Shown: piece by piece, positions 27,376 to 36,869 of the stretch
Layout: the number at the start of each line of letters is the position of its first letter
How positions within the stretch are numbered: position 1 is the stretch's first letter
Source of the DNA: Candidatus Microbacterium phytovorans
Lineage (GTDB): Bacteria > Actinomycetota > Actinomycetes > Actinomycetales > Microbacteriaceae
Direction of reading: 5' to 3'
Assembly (NCBI GenBank): GCA_029202445.1
Contig: CP119321.1
Span: 1,612,001-1,676,000 of the forward strand
DNA: 64,000 nucleotides
Position numbers and translations under genes: made by a program
The notes under the pieces: generated by a model
Seen by the model: only the letters and a program-made list of their open reading frames with translations
Told to the model about the DNA's origin: nothing
The model's database searches: none

Positions 27376-27407
27376 GAAGCGGGCGCGACGACCGGGTAAA
27401 GAGCGGA

Positions 27408-28694
27408 TCAGCGCCCGGTGCCGGCGTAGACGACCGCTTCCGCGTCGCCGTCGAGACCGTAGGCGGTGTGCACGATGCGCGCAGCGTCGGCCAGTTCGTC
27501 GCCGCGGACGACGACCGAGATGCGGATCTCGGACGTGGAGATCATCTCGATGTTCACGCCCGCCGTCGACAGCGCCTCGAAGAGGGTCGCCGAGACGCCG
27601 CTGTGGGCGCGCATCCCTGCACCGACGACCGACAGCTTCCCGATCTGATCGTCGTGGACGAGGCTCTCGAAACCGACGCCCTGCTGCTCTGCCGCGAGCG
27701 CCCGCAGCGCCGCCGAGGCATCCGCCTTGGGGAGCGTGAAGGAGATGTCGGTGCGTCCGGTGGCGGCCGCCGAGACGTTCTGCACGATCATGTCGACGTT
27801 CGCCCCGCTGCGCGCGACGATCTTGAAGATCTCCGCGGCCTTGCCGGGAACGTCGGGAACCCCGATGACCGTGATCTTCGCCTGGCTGAGGTCGGTCGCG
27901 ACTCCCGCGACGATCGGCTCTTCCACTTCAACCCCTTCTACGCCCTCGGGAATGCTCATCCCGGGTCCGAGCACGAACGTGCCGACCCCCGAGCTGAACG
28001 TCGAGCGGGCATGGATCATGACGCCGTGGCGGCGAGCGTACTCCACCGCACGGATGTACAGGACTTTGGCACCGTTGGCGGCGAGCTCGAGCATCTCTTC
28101 GGCACCGATCGTGCCGAGCTTGCGCGCCTTGGGCACGACGCGCGGATCGGCCGTGAAGATGCCGTCGACGTCGCTGTAGATCTCGCACACGTCGGCGTCG
28201 AGCGCGGCGGCGAGAGCCACGGCGGTCGTATCGGAACCGCCCCGCCCGAGTGTCGTGATGTCGCGGGTGTCGCGGTTGAAGCCCTGGAAGCCCGCGACGA
28301 TGACGATCGCCCCCTCGTCGAGCGCTTCCCGCACGCGCACGGGAGTGACGTCGACGATGCGGGCGGCACCGTGGTGGGCCGTGGTGATCATGCCCGCCTG
28401 GCTGCCGGTGAGCGACCGGGCTTCGAACCCCATGGAGTGGATCGCCATCGCGAGGAGGGCCATCGAGATGCGTTCACCCGAGGAGAGAAGCATGTCGAGC
28501 TCTCGCGGCGCGGGGATCGGCGCGACGGCGTGCGCGAGATCGAGGAGTTCGTCGGTCGTGTCGCCCATCGCGCTGACGGCGACGACAACATCGTGACCCG
28601 CGCGGCGGGCGTCGACGATCCGCTTCGCGACGCGCTTGATGCTCTCGGCGTCGGCGACCGACGATCCGCCGTACTTCTGGACGATCAGCGCCAC
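27408..28694 (-). CDS. lysC: aspartate kinase
   Basis: It phosphorylates L-aspartate in the first step toward lysine, threonine and methionine. The 428 residues have the kinase N-terminus [15 protein letters not shown], the [15 protein letters not shown] and [16 protein letters not shown] blocks, [11 protein letters not shown], and two ACT domains in the C-terminal third ([19 protein letters not shown] and [23 protein letters not shown]), the allosteric Lys/Thr sensor region. The GTG at 28694 follows GGGAG. TAAGAT (28760-28765) is a likely -10, giving a leader of about 58 bases that contains a GC-rich hairpin (28725-28751). Related aspartate kinases make an internal beta subunit from within the gene; that is not verified here. 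Confidence 0.96.
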   Translation of the reverse strand: MALIVQKYGGSSVADAESIKRVAKRIVDARRAGHDVVVAVSAMGDTTDELLDLAHAVAPIPAPRELDMLLSSGERISMALLAMAIHSMGFEARSLTGSQAGMITTAHHGAARIVDVTPVRVREALDEGAIVIVAGFQGFNRDTRDITTLGRGGSDTTAVALAAALDADVCEIYSDVDGIFTADPRVVPKARKLGTIGAEEMLELAANGAKVLYIRAVEYARRHGVMIHARSTFSSGVGTFVLGPGMSIPEGVEGVEVEEPIVAGVATDLSQAKITVIGVPDVPGKAAEIFKIVARSGANVDMIVQNVSAAATGRTDISFTLPKADASAALRALAAEQQGVGFESLVHDDQIGKLSVVGAGMRAHSGVSATLFEALSTAGVNIEMISTSEIRISVVVRGDELADAARIVHTAYGLDGDAEAVVYAGTGR

Positions 28695-28759
28695 TGCACA
28701 ACTCCCGGGAAACCTCCGGCCGTAGGGGCCGGGCGGGCCGGAACCGGCCCCGACGTCCC

Positions 28760-28765
28760 ATCTTA
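28760..28765 (-). promoter_or_regulatory. -10 box of lysC promoter and hairpin-bearing leader
   Basis: Minus-strand TAAGAT lies 65 bases before the lysC start. The leader contains a stem of GGGGCCGG (28725-28732) with CCGGCCCC (28744-28751). No T-box or lysine-riboswitch consensus is recognisable. Confidence 0.45.
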
Positions 28766-28814
28766 GAAGGGGTCGGATGCCACGACGGCCATGTGACGGA
28801 CGGCCCCGAACGCG

Positions 28815-28820
28815 TAGCGT
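28815..28820 (+). promoter_or_regulatory. -10 box of leaderless promoter for small acidic protein
   Basis: TAGCGT ends seven bases before the ATG at 28828. No Shine-Dalgarno sequence is present. Confidence 0.5.
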
Positions 28821-28827
28821 GTAACGC

Positions 28828-29244
28828 ATGAGCGCTCACACCGACGCGATCTGGGAACGTGCCCTCGACCTCGCCTCTCCCACCGATGCCACCCACCCCG
28901 GTGACGCCGCCCTCTTGACGGTGCTCACGTTCCACGGGCTCGTCCACAACGGCGGGCTGCTGAACGCCGTCGAACTGCACGCGCACGACGAGGTGTACAC
29001 GAGCGACGCCGTCGTCGATGCCTACCGCTTCCTCGGTCTCGAAGACGCGGCCGCGGCGATCGACAACGCGGTGCTGGAGGAGCGCGACCTCGTCACCGGT
29101 GACGACGACGATGACGACGACGACGACTTCTCCGACGCGGCCGAACGCATCGATGCGACCTATACCCTCACCGACGAGGACATCGACGCGGCACTGCAGG
29201 TCGCGTTCGCGAACGATCCCGAAGCCTTCGCACCGCTCGACTGA
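28828..29244 (+). CDS. small acidic protein, DMP19/DUF4375-like
   Basis: A 138-residue soluble acidic protein. The segment [26 protein letters not shown] resembles the conserved 'HNGG' core of the DMP19-like (DUF4375) family, DNA-mimic-type acidic proteins. The middle carries nine consecutive Asp residues (after VTG, 29101-29127), which would make a flexible strongly acidic linker or metal-binding patch. The rest is helical ([19 protein letters not shown]). There is no close operon partner: lysC is divergent and EamA convergent. Family assignment is tentative and the function unknown. Confidence 0.72.
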   Translation: MSAHTDAIWERALDLASPTDATHPGDAALLTVLTFHGLVHNGGLLNAVELHAHDEVYTSDAVVDAYRFLGLEDAAAAIDNAVLEERDLVTGDDDDDDDDDFSDAAERIDATYTLTDEDIDAALQVAFANDPEAFAPLD

Positions 29245-29303
29245 CCTCGCGCCCGCAGGCGGGTCCGGGCCTGCGGACGACCCCGCGTGCGAGGCGTGCA
29301 CGG

Positions 29304-30224
29304 TCAGACGATGGGGAGTTCGTTCGCGATCGGTCGCCTGCGCAACCGTCCGCCCGTCGCCGCGAGCCAGCATCCGACGATGACGAGCGGGAAGCCGAGC
29401 AGGAGTCCGGGCGAGAGGGGCTCGCCCAGGATCACGACCCCCAGCAGGATCGCGACGACCGGATTGACGTAGGTGAACAGCGGCGCGCGCACCGGGCCCA
29501 CCTCGCGGATGAGCGCGAAGAACCCGAGGAAGGCGACGGCCGTGCAGAGGATGCCGAGGGCCACGAGAGACACGGTGGAGCGGACGGTCGGCACCTCGTG
29601 CTGCGTCAGCAGGCCGAAGGGCAGGTACGCGATGCCGATCATCAGGAGGGAGAGCGTGATCGTGCCGAGCGACGGCACGTCCTTCAGCTTCGTCGCGATG
29701 AGGAACGGCGCGATGGCGTAGAGGACGGCGACCAGCAGCACCTGTCCCACGGCCCAGAGCGCGTCGTGAGGATCGGCGACGGCGAGTCCCGGTCCGAGGA
29801 CGATGACCGCGACCCCCGCGAAGCCCACGCCCAGGCCGATGGCTCGGGCCGGGGACAGCACGCCGCGATCCCCGCGCAGCAGCGAGATGATCGCCGCGAA
29901 GAGGGGCACGGTAGCGACGAGGAGACCCGTGAGCCCCGACGAGAGCGTCTGCTCGGCGTGACCGAGGAGCAGGAAGGGGCCGGCCATCTCGATGGCGCCG
30001 AAAGCCAGCACCCACGGCCAGAGCCGAAGCGCCGGCGTGAGCGCTCGTCGGTGCAGAGCGAGCGGAAGGAGGATGAGCGCGCCCAGCAGGGTGCGCCCGG
30101 CGACGATGGCGGCGGGCGAGTAGGAGTCGACGGCCTCCTTGATGAAGAGGTACGGGATGCCCCAGAGCACGGCCATCGCGCCGTAGAGCAGCCAGCCGCG
30201 CCCCGAGACCGTGGTGGCGCCCAT
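29304..30224 (-). CDS. EamA/DMT-family transporter
   Basis: A 306-residue integral membrane protein with ten predicted helices in two repeated EamA halves, for example GWLLYGAMAVLWGIPYLFIKEA at the start and VALGILCTAVAFLGFFALI in the second half, which also has the typical proline-rich PLFTYVNPVVAILLGVVILGEPLS. The drug/metabolite transporter superfamily exports amino acids or metabolites; the substrate cannot be told from sequence. The ATG at 30224 overlaps the recR stop (TGATG), so it is co-transcribed with dnaX and recR, an unusual pairing for which no functional link is evident. Confidence 0.87.
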   Translation of the reverse strand: MGATTVSGRGWLLYGAMAVLWGIPYLFIKEAVDSYSPAAIVAGRTLLGALILLPLALHRRALTPALRLWPWVLAFGAIEMAGPFLLLGHAEQTLSSGLTGLLVATVPLFAAIISLLRGDRGVLSPARAIGLGVGFAGVAVIVLGPGLAVADPHDALWAVGQVLLVAVLYAIAPFLIATKLKDVPSLGTITLSLLMIGIAYLPFGLLTQHEVPTVRSTVSLVALGILCTAVAFLGFFALIREVGPVRAPLFTYVNPVVAILLGVVILGEPLSPGLLLGFPLVIVGCWLAATGGRLRRRPIANELPIV

Positions 30225-30817
30225 CAGACGGTGCGACGCCCCTCGAAGGCGCGGCCGAGGGTGACTTCGTCGGCGTACTCGAGGTCGCCACCCACGGGAA
30301 GCCCGGACGCCAGCCGGGTGACGCGGATCTCGAGCGTATGCAGCAGCCGACTGAGGTAGGTTGCGGTCGCCTCGCCCTCCAGGTTGGGATTGGTCGCGAG
30401 GATGACCTCCTGCACCGTGCCGTCGGCGAGTCGCTGCATCAGCTGCGTGATGCGCAGATCGTCGGGACCGATCCCCGCGATGGGGCTGATCGCGCCGCCG
30501 AGCACGTGGTACAGCCCTCGGAACTCCCGCGTGCGCTCGATGGCCGAGACGTCTTTGGCGTCTTCGACGACACAGATGAAGGTGGCATCGCGACGCGGAT
30601 CCCGACAGATGCCACAGCGCTCCTGCTCGGACACGTTGCCGCAGATCTCGCAGAATCGCACCCTTTCACGCAGCTCCCCCAGCAGGTGCGAGAGCCGGGA
30701 CACGTCGAAGGTGGGCGTTTGGAGGATGTGGAACGCGATGCGCTGCGCCGACTTCGGTCCGATGCCGGGAAGGCGACCGAACTCGTCGATGAGATCTTGA
30801 ACAATGCCGTCGTACAT
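30224..30817 (-). CDS. recR: recombination protein RecR
   Basis: RecR loads RecA on gapped DNA with RecF/RecO. The 197 residues have the helix-hairpin-helix [20 protein letters not shown], a four-cysteine zinc finger ([16 protein letters not shown]), the Toprim segment [15 protein letters not shown], and the Walker-B-like [18 protein letters not shown]. The ATG at 30817 follows the dnaX TAA stop by two bases. The dnaX-recR order is conserved across many bacteria. Confidence 0.96.
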   Translation of the reverse strand: MYDGIVQDLIDEFGRLPGIGPKSAQRIAFHILQTPTFDVSRLSHLLGELRERVRFCEICGNVSEQERCGICRDPRRDATFICVVEDAKDVSAIERTREFRGLYHVLGGAISPIAGIGPDDLRITQLMQRLADGTVQEVILATNPNLEGEATATYLSRLLHTLEIRVTRLASGLPVGGDLEYADEVTLGRAFEGRRTV

Positions 30818-30819
30818 GA

Positions 30820-33042
30820 TTACTGGAACCTCGCGGGCGGGGTGTACGGCTCTTCGCGCACGAAGGTCGCGCCGAGAATCTGGCGGACGACGGCCTCGCC
30901 GACACGCTCGATCCCGCCGGGCCGCGACGTGCGGGCGGGCGCGGCCCGCTCGATCGGACGCTCGACGGCGACGGGAGCACGAGGCGGAAGAGGAGCGTCG
31001 GCGATCACGGGGGGCGGAAGTTCTTCCTCCTCCTCGGCCGTCATCGGCGCGTCCGCGTCGGTGAGCACGTCGCCGTCGTGCTCGCGCGTGAGCGTGCGAA
31101 CGGATGCCGGGGCCGCGGCATCCTCGGGCTCCTCATCGACGGCGAGCGGTGCGGGAGCAGCGTCGCCGCCCGGAATCGGGGCGACGGCCCACTCCGTCAC
31201 GGGAGCGGCGGCGGCCGAGGCGACGGGCGCGGAGCGCGTGGGCTCGGGGGCACGGGCGGGGGCAGGTCGCGGCGCCGCCGAGGCGGTGGGCACACCGGGG
31301 CGTGGTGCCGCCGGCGCGTCGCGGCGGTTGCCGTCCGGCGCGGTCTCGGGTGACGGACCTGACGCACCCTCCGCATCGGCGTCGCCCGACGCAGCGGCAC
31401 CATCGGAACCGCCGGGGTCGCCGAGACCGCCGAGACCGCCGATCGAGGGATCGTGGCGCGCGACGTACTTGACCCGCACGCCGAGCACCTGGACGATCGC
31501 GCCCCGGAGGTCTTCGCTCGGGCCCTTGCCGCCGGCGAGCTTCTTGAAGGATGTGACGTCGGAGGCGCTGTGGAAGGCGAGGGTGAGCACGTCGCCGGCG
31601 AAGGCGACGGGATGCGCCGCGGACGCGAGCATCCACGACGATCGACTGACCGGCTCGAGGGCCGCGAGAACCCGGGGCCACGCCGCGACGACGTCGGACA
31701 GCGCGAGCGGACCCGACGGCACGGCGGGTGCGGCCGGGACCGCGTCGGCGACCGGAGCCGCTTCGGGTGCCGGGGAAGCAGCGCCGGGCGGGGCGGAGAC
31801 CGGCACGGCCGGCGCAGGGGACGCGGCGGACGACGCGGCGACAGGGGTCGAGACCTGCGCGGCGGGAGCGGCGCTCGGCGTCACCGGGACCGCCACCTGC
31901 GCGGGCGCAGCGGACGGCGCCGCGGAGACGAGCGGCGCGGGCGCCGCGCTCGCCAGCACGCGTGCCACGAGCAGTTCGAGCTGGAGCCGCGGCGACGTAG
32001 CGCCGGACATGTCGTCGAGAGCCGTCACCACGATGTCGGCGACGCGCGAGAGACGGTCGGTGCCGAAGGCGGACGCCTGGACGCCCATCCGCTCCAGTTC
32101 GTCGACCGGGACTCCCCGCAGGACGGCAGAGGCCCCCGCTCCGGTGGCGGAGACGATGATGAGATCGCGCAGGCGTTCGAGGAGGTCGTCGACGAAACGT
32201 CGCGGATCCTGACCGGTCTGCACGACGCGGTCGACGGCGGCGAAGGCCGCTCCGGCATCGTGGCGCGCGAACGCCTCCACGACCTCGTCGAGCAGCTCGC
32301 CGTGCGTGTAGCCGAGCAGTGCCACGGCCCGCTCGTATCCCACGACGCCGTCATCGGAACCGGCGATGAGCTGATCGAGCAACGAGAGCGTGTCGCGCGG
32401 CGATCCGCCACCGGCGCGGACGACGAGTGGCAGCACACCCGGCTCGACCGACACGTTCTCGGCCGTGCACAACTGCTCGACGTACTCGAGCATGGCCGCC
32501 GGAGCGACCAGCCGGAACGGGTAGTGGTGGGTGCGCGAGCGGATCGTGCCGATGACCTTCTCGGGCTCGGTCGTCGCGAAGATGAACTTGACGTGCGCCG
32601 GCGGCTCCTCCACGAGCTTGAGCAGCGCGTTGAAGCCCTGCGCCGTGACCATGTGGGCCTCGTCGAGGATGAAGATCTTGAAGCGGTCGCGCGCCGGAGC
32701 GAAGACGGCCCGCTCCCTCAGGTCGCGCGCATCGTCGACGCCGTTGTGGGATGCCGCGTCGATCTCGACGACGTCGAGCGAACCGCCGCCGCCGCGGCTG
32801 AGTTCGACACAACTGTCGCATGTTCCGCAGGGCGTGTCGGTGGGGCCCTGAGCGCAGTTGAGGCATCGGGCGAGAATGCGCGCCGACGTGGTCTTTCCGC
32901 AGCCACGGGGGCCGGAGAAGAGGTAGGCGTGACCCACGCGGTCGCCGCGCAACGCGGTCATGAGCGGCTCGGTGACCTGGGACTGCCCGATCATCTCGCC
33001 GAACGACTCGGGCCGGTAGCGGCGATACAGGGCGGTGGTCAC
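30820..33042 (-). CDS. dnaX: DNA polymerase III gamma/tau subunit
   Basis: The clamp-loader motor that organises the replisome. The 740 residues begin [20 protein letters not shown], followed by Walker [10 protein letters not shown], zinc cysteines ([19 protein letters not shown]), Walker B IFILDEAH and the sensor-1 region [13 protein letters not shown]. After the AAA+ core (to about residue 365) comes a long Ala/Pro/Val-rich low-complexity linker, then a folded tau-like domain ([17 protein letters not shown]), then another linker and a short C-terminal tail ([17 protein letters not shown]). I see no slippery A-tract, so a programmed gamma frameshift is not evident. The GTG at 33042 has TAGTCT six bases upstream, indicating a leaderless transcript. 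Confidence 0.96.
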   Translation of the reverse strand: MTTALYRRYRPESFGEMIGQSQVTEPLMTALRGDRVGHAYLFSGPRGCGKTTSARILARCLNCAQGPTDTPCGTCDSCVELSRGGGGSLDVVEIDAASHNGVDDARDLRERAVFAPARDRFKIFILDEAHMVTAQGFNALLKLVEEPPAHVKFIFATTEPEKVIGTIRSRTHHYPFRLVAPAAMLEYVEQLCTAENVSVEPGVLPLVVRAGGGSPRDTLSLLDQLIAGSDDGVVGYERAVALLGYTHGELLDEVVEAFARHDAGAAFAAVDRVVQTGQDPRRFVDDLLERLRDLIIVSATGAGASAVLRGVPVDELERMGVQASAFGTDRLSRVADIVVTALDDMSGATSPRLQLELLVARVLASAAPAPLVSAAPSAAPAQVAVPVTPSAAPAAQVSTPVAASSAASPAPAVPVSAPPGAASPAPEAAPVADAVPAAPAVPSGPLALSDVVAAWPRVLAALEPVSRSSWMLASAAHPVAFAGDVLTLAFHSASDVTSFKKLAGGKGPSEDLRGAIVQVLGVRVKYVARHDPSIGGLGGLGDPGGSDGAAASGDADAEGASGPSPETAPDGNRRDAPAAPRPGVPTASAAPRPAPARAPEPTRSAPVASAAAAPVTEWAVAPIPGGDAAPAPLAVDEEPEDAAAPASVRTLTREHDGDVLTDADAPMTAEEEEELPPPVIADAPLPPRAPVAVERPIERAAPARTSRPGGIERVGEAVVRQILGATFVREEPYTPPARFQ

Positions 33043-33048
33043 CAGAAC

Positions 33049-33054
33049 AGACTA
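33049..33054 (-). promoter_or_regulatory. -10 box of leaderless dnaX promoter
   Basis: Minus-strand TAGTCT ends six bases before the dnaX GTG (33042), with no Shine-Dalgarno sequence. Confidence 0.5.
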
Positions 33055-33113
33055 CGGCGTCCCGCAGACATCGCGACGGGAAGAACCCCGCCCCCGAGGA
33101 CGTTGCCCCCGGC

Positions 33114-34283
33114 ATGGAGCCTGCACCCGCCGACGTCGTCGTGATCGGCGCCGGGCAGGCGGGCCTCTCGGCCACCTATCACCTCCGCCGCCGCGGTTTC
33201 GGTCCCGTCGACGGTCCGCCGGAAGTCGCGGGAGCGGGGTCGTTCGTCGTGCTCGACGCCGAAACCGCTCCGGGAGGCGCGTGGCAGCACCGCTGGGCGT
33301 CGCTCCGCATGGCGACCGTGAACGGCATCCACGAACTCCCGGGATTCGCGGTGCCGCCGGCAGACCCCGCAGCGGCGAGCCGCGACGTCCTGCCCGCGTA
33401 CTTCGCCGCGTACGAGGCGCGCTTCGACCTGCGGGTACGCCGTCCCGTGCGGGTCGCGGCCGTCCGTCGCGCCGACGACGACCCGCACGGGCGTCTGCTC
33501 GTCGAGACCGACGCGGGAACGTGGAGCGCCGCGTACGTGATCAACGCGACCGGCACGTGGCGGCGTCCGTTCTGGCCGCACTACCCGGGGCAGGACCGGT
33601 TCGCGGGCCGGCAGCTCCACGTCCACGACTATGTCTCCGCCGAGGAATTCGCGGGCCGGCGCGTCGTGATCGTCGGGGCGGGCGTCTCGGCGATCCAGCT
33701 CCTCGACGAGATCTCCCGCGTCGCCGACACCTTCTGGGTGACGCGCCGCGAAGTCGAGTGGGATGCCGGCGACTTCGACACGGCCGCGCGGATCGCCGCG
33801 ATCGCCGGCGTGGAAGAACGCGTGCGCCGCGGACTCCCGCCCGGCAGCGTCATCTCCGTGACGGGCCAGCACTGGACTCCGTGGGCGCGAGCCGCCCACT
33901 CACGGGGTGTGCTCGCACGGCATCCGATGTTCGTCTCGATCGAGGAGAACGGCGTGCGGATGCCGGACGGCTCCTTCGAGCCGGCCGACGTCATCCTGTG
34001 GGCCACCGGATTCCGCGCCGACATCGCCCACCTCGCGCCGCTCGGGCTGCGCACCCCCGCGGGCGGCATCCGTGTGGCCGACGGACGTTCCCTCGACGAC
34101 CCGCGGCTCTTCCTCATCGGCTACGGGCCCTCGCAGTCCACCGTCGGCGCCAACCGCGCCGGCCGCGACGCCGTGCGCGCCATCGTCGCCGACCGCCGCC
34201 ACGCCCCGATGCGGGCAGCAGAAACGCCGACGGCGGGTGCGGAAGCCGGAGCCTCCGCACCCGCCGGGTTCGCGGCGACCTAG
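33114..34283 (+). CDS. FAD-dependent NAD(P) oxidoreductase / flavin monooxygenase-like
   Basis: A 389-residue flavoprotein with two dinucleotide-binding Rossmann motifs: VVVIGAGQAGLSATYHL for FAD and VVIVGAGVSAIQLLDEI for NADPH. YVINATGTWRRPFWPHYPGQDRFAGRQLHVHDY contains the ATG motif and the FxGxxxHxxxY-like loop of class B flavin monooxygenases. ILWATGFRADIAHLAPLGL is the C-terminal ATG block. Substrate unknown. The ATG at 33114 has GAGGAC rather far (15 bases) upstream. The last codons and the TAG stop overlap the stop of the convergent GH65 gene: both stops share the palindrome CTAG. Confidence 0.87.
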   Translation: MEPAPADVVVIGAGQAGLSATYHLRRRGFGPVDGPPEVAGAGSFVVLDAETAPGGAWQHRWASLRMATVNGIHELPGFAVPPADPAAASRDVLPAYFAAYEARFDLRVRRPVRVAAVRRADDDPHGRLLVETDAGTWSAAYVINATGTWRRPFWPHYPGQDRFAGRQLHVHDYVSAEEFAGRRVVIVGAGVSAIQLLDEISRVADTFWVTRREVEWDAGDFDTAARIAAIAGVEERVRRGLPPGSVISVTGQHWTPWARAAHSRGVLARHPMFVSIEENGVRMPDGSFEPADVILWATGFRADIAHLAPLGLRTPAGGIRVADGRSLDDPRLFLIGYGPSQSTVGANRAGRDAVRAIVADRRHAPMRAAETPTAGAEAGASAPAGFAAT

Positions 34284-36820
34284 GAGTCGACGCCGAGGTT
34301 GCCGTTCTCGGTCAACGTGGGCGACGATCCGGTGATCACCGGGATCGACGACGTGGCGGTGGAGATGGGGACGGATGCCGAGATCATCGACCCGTCCTCG
34401 CGCAGCTGCTCACTGATGTCGCCGAGCGTCGGACGGCCCGGCAGCACGGGGCCCTGACCCTCGAGCGGCACGACGACCGTCCCGCCACCCTCGACCGAGT
34501 ACCAAGCCCCGCGCACCTCGAAGCCCACCGATTCACCCGGGCCCGCCACGACCGTGAGGGCGTCGGCGGTCACCGTGATCTTCAGCTCGGTGCCGTGCCA
34601 GTGCAGTGTGTACGACAGCGACGGCCAGTCGGCCGGGAGGCGCGGGTCGAACGACAGGTCGCCGAAGTGGTCGCGCATGCCACCGAAGCCGGCCACCAGC
34701 GCCGTCCACACGCCGCCCGCCGACGCGACGTGCACACCGTCGGCGGCGTTGTGGTGCAGGTCGCCCAGGTCGACGAAGATCGACTCCCGGAAGTACTCCA
34801 GGGCGAGATCCTGGTACCCCACCTCGGCCGCGAGGATCGACTGCACGACGGCGGACAGCGTCGAGTCGCCCGTCGTGAGCGGGTCGTAGTACTGGAAGTC
34901 GGCGAGCTTCTCCTCCGCCGTGAAGTGGTTGCCCTGCAGGTACAGCGCGAGCACGACGTCGGCCTGCTTGAGCACCTGGTAGCGGTAGATCACCAGTGGG
35001 TGGAAGTGCAGGAGGAGAGGCCGCTGCTCCGGCGGAGTGTTCTCGAGATCCCAGACCTCCCGCTCGAGGAACACCGCATCCTGCGGATGGATACCGAGCG
35101 CCTCGCTGTACGGGATGTGCATCGCCTCGGCGGCACGGTCCCAGGCTTCCGGCTCGCCCGGCTCGAGACGCAGGCGGTCGACCATGTGGGCGTAGCGCTC
35201 CGGCTCGTCCTCCTCCATCTCGCGCACCGCACGCGCCGCGAAGCGCAGGTTGTAGCGGGCCATGACGTTCGTGAAGAGGTTGTCGTTGACGACCGTCGTG
35301 TACTCGTCGGGGCCGGTGACGCCGTGGATGTGGAACACCTCGGGGTCGCCGGTCTCGTTGTAGCGCCAGAAACCGAGCGTGGTCCACAGGCGGGCGGTCT
35401 CGACGGCGATGTCCACGCCCTCGCGGTGGAGGAACTCGTCATCGCCCGTCGCTCGCACGTACTTGCCGAGAGCGAAGCTGACGTCGGCGTTGATGTGGTA
35501 CTGCGCGGTGCCGGCCGCGTAGTAGGCCGACGCCTCCTCGCCGTTGATCGTGCGCCACGGGAAGAGCGCACCCGCCTCGTTGAGCTGACCGGCACGCTTC
35601 CGCGCCGACGGCAGCATGAGGTACCGCATCCGCAGCGCGTTGCGCGCCCACAGCGGAGTCGTGTAGATGAGGAACGGGAGCACGTAGATCTCCGTGTCCC
35701 AGAAGTAGTGGCCGCTGTAGCCCGAGCCCGAGACGCCCTTGGCCGGCACCCCCTGCCCGTCGGCCCGCGCGGCCGCCTGCGCCAACTGCCAGAGGCACCA
35801 CCGGGTGGCCTGCTGGAGGTCGTCGCGACCCTCGATGACCACATCGGACCGCTGCCAGAAGGCCTCGGCCCACGCGGCCTGGCGGTCGAACTGCTCTTGC
35901 ACGCCCTCCGCACCGACGCGGTCGAGGGTGCGGCGGCCGCGGTCGACGAGTTCGCGCGCGGGCACGCCGCGGGAGGTGTGGTAGCTCACGAGCTTCGTGA
36001 CCGTCGTGGGAACGCCCGCCTTCGCCTGGACGCGGAAGACGTTCTTGGTGATGTCGGGCTCGGCGAGCGTGCGTGCCGAGTACTCGTTCTCGGTGTCGAC
36101 GACATGGTCGGCGACGACGGCGATCGTCATGCCGGAGGCGGTGACGCGGTACGCCAGCGCCGAGCGCAGGCCGTCCTGCCAGAACTCCTGGGGCTGGAGC
36201 ACGCGCTCGTCGATCTTCTCCGCCTTGCGGGGATCGAAGCCGGCCTTGGCCTTCCCCGCGGGGCCGCCGCCGCCGTAGACGTCCTGGCCGTCCTGTCGGT
36301 TGATGAGCTGGCAGCTCACGGTGACGGGGGCATCGGCGTTGAGCACCGTGACGGTGACGCGCATGACGGCCAGGTGCTTCTCCTCGAACGACACCATGCG
36401 CTCGAAGTCGATGACGACGTCCTTGCCGCTCGGGGTGGTCCACCGCACGTGCCGCGTCAGCACTCCCGTGCGGAAGTCGAAGGCACGCTCGTACTCGCGC
36501 ACGTCGGCCACGTCGAACGACAGGGGTTCGTCGTCGACGTACACGCGCATCACCTTGGCGTCGGGCGCGTTGATGATGGTCTGCCCGACCTCGGCGAAGC
36601 CGTAGGCCTGCTCGGCATGACGGATCGGGAAGATCTCGTGAAAGCCGTTCACGAAGGTGCCGTGCTCGTGGGCATGACGGCCTTCCGGGTGATTCCCCCG
36701 GAGGCCGAGATAGCCGTTCCCCTGGGCGAAGAGGGTCTCGGTGACCCCCACGTCGTCGAGGGAGAACGTGCGCTCGACGAGACGCCACGGGTCGACGGGG
36801 AAGCGATCGCGATCGATCAT
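34280..36820 (-). CDS. GH65 disaccharide phosphorylase (maltose/trehalose/kojibiose type)
   Basis: An 846-residue glycoside hydrolase family 65 enzyme, which splits an alpha-glucoside with phosphate to glucose and beta-glucose-1-phosphate. An N-terminal super-sandwich domain starts at FSLDDVGVTETLFAQGNGYLGLRGN. The (alpha/alpha)6 barrel includes GVSGSGYSGHYFWDTEIYVLPF (phosphate/substrate loop), FPWRTINGEEASAYYAAGTAQYHINADV, and the catalytic acid Glu506 in HGVTGPDEYTTVVNDN. The tail extends about 50 residues past the barrel. The beta-phosphoglucomutase-like gene next to it converts the product to glucose-6-phosphate, supporting the assignment; the exact disaccharide is not decided. ATG at 36820 has a GAGGAG ribosome site. 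Confidence 0.92.
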   Translation of the reverse strand: MIDRDRFPVDPWRLVERTFSLDDVGVTETLFAQGNGYLGLRGNHPEGRHAHEHGTFVNGFHEIFPIRHAEQAYGFAEVGQTIINAPDAKVMRVYVDDEPLSFDVADVREYERAFDFRTGVLTRHVRWTTPSGKDVVIDFERMVSFEEKHLAVMRVTVTVLNADAPVTVSCQLINRQDGQDVYGGGGPAGKAKAGFDPRKAEKIDERVLQPQEFWQDGLRSALAYRVTASGMTIAVVADHVVDTENEYSARTLAEPDITKNVFRVQAKAGVPTTVTKLVSYHTSRGVPARELVDRGRRTLDRVGAEGVQEQFDRQAAWAEAFWQRSDVVIEGRDDLQQATRWCLWQLAQAAARADGQGVPAKGVSGSGYSGHYFWDTEIYVLPFLIYTTPLWARNALRMRYLMLPSARKRAGQLNEAGALFPWRTINGEEASAYYAAGTAQYHINADVSFALGKYVRATGDDEFLHREGVDIAVETARLWTTLGFWRYNETGDPEVFHIHGVTGPDEYTTVVNDNLFTNVMARYNLRFAARAVREMEEDEPERYAHMVDRLRLEPGEPEAWDRAAEAMHIPYSEALGIHPQDAVFLEREVWDLENTPPEQRPLLLHFHPLVIYRYQVLKQADVVLALYLQGNHFTAEEKLADFQYYDPLTTGDSTLSAVVQSILAAEVGYQDLALEYFRESIFVDLGDLHHNAADGVHVASAGGVWTALVAGFGGMRDHFGDLSFDPRLPADWPSLSYTLHWHGTELKITVTADALTVVAGPGESVGFEVRGAWYSVEGGGTVVVPLEGQGPVLPGRPTLGDISEQLREDGSMISASVPISTATSSIPVITGSSPTLTENGNLGVDS

Positions 36821-36869
36821 GGAGCTCCTCTGGTCTGGAGGTCGACGGAGAACGGTACGACGGGGTCGT

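Noticed and set aside
30820-33042. Programmed frameshift producing a gamma form of dnaX
   Set aside because: No slippery A-run or A-AAA-AAG type sequence with a following stem was found in the linker; only the full-length tau-like form is supported.
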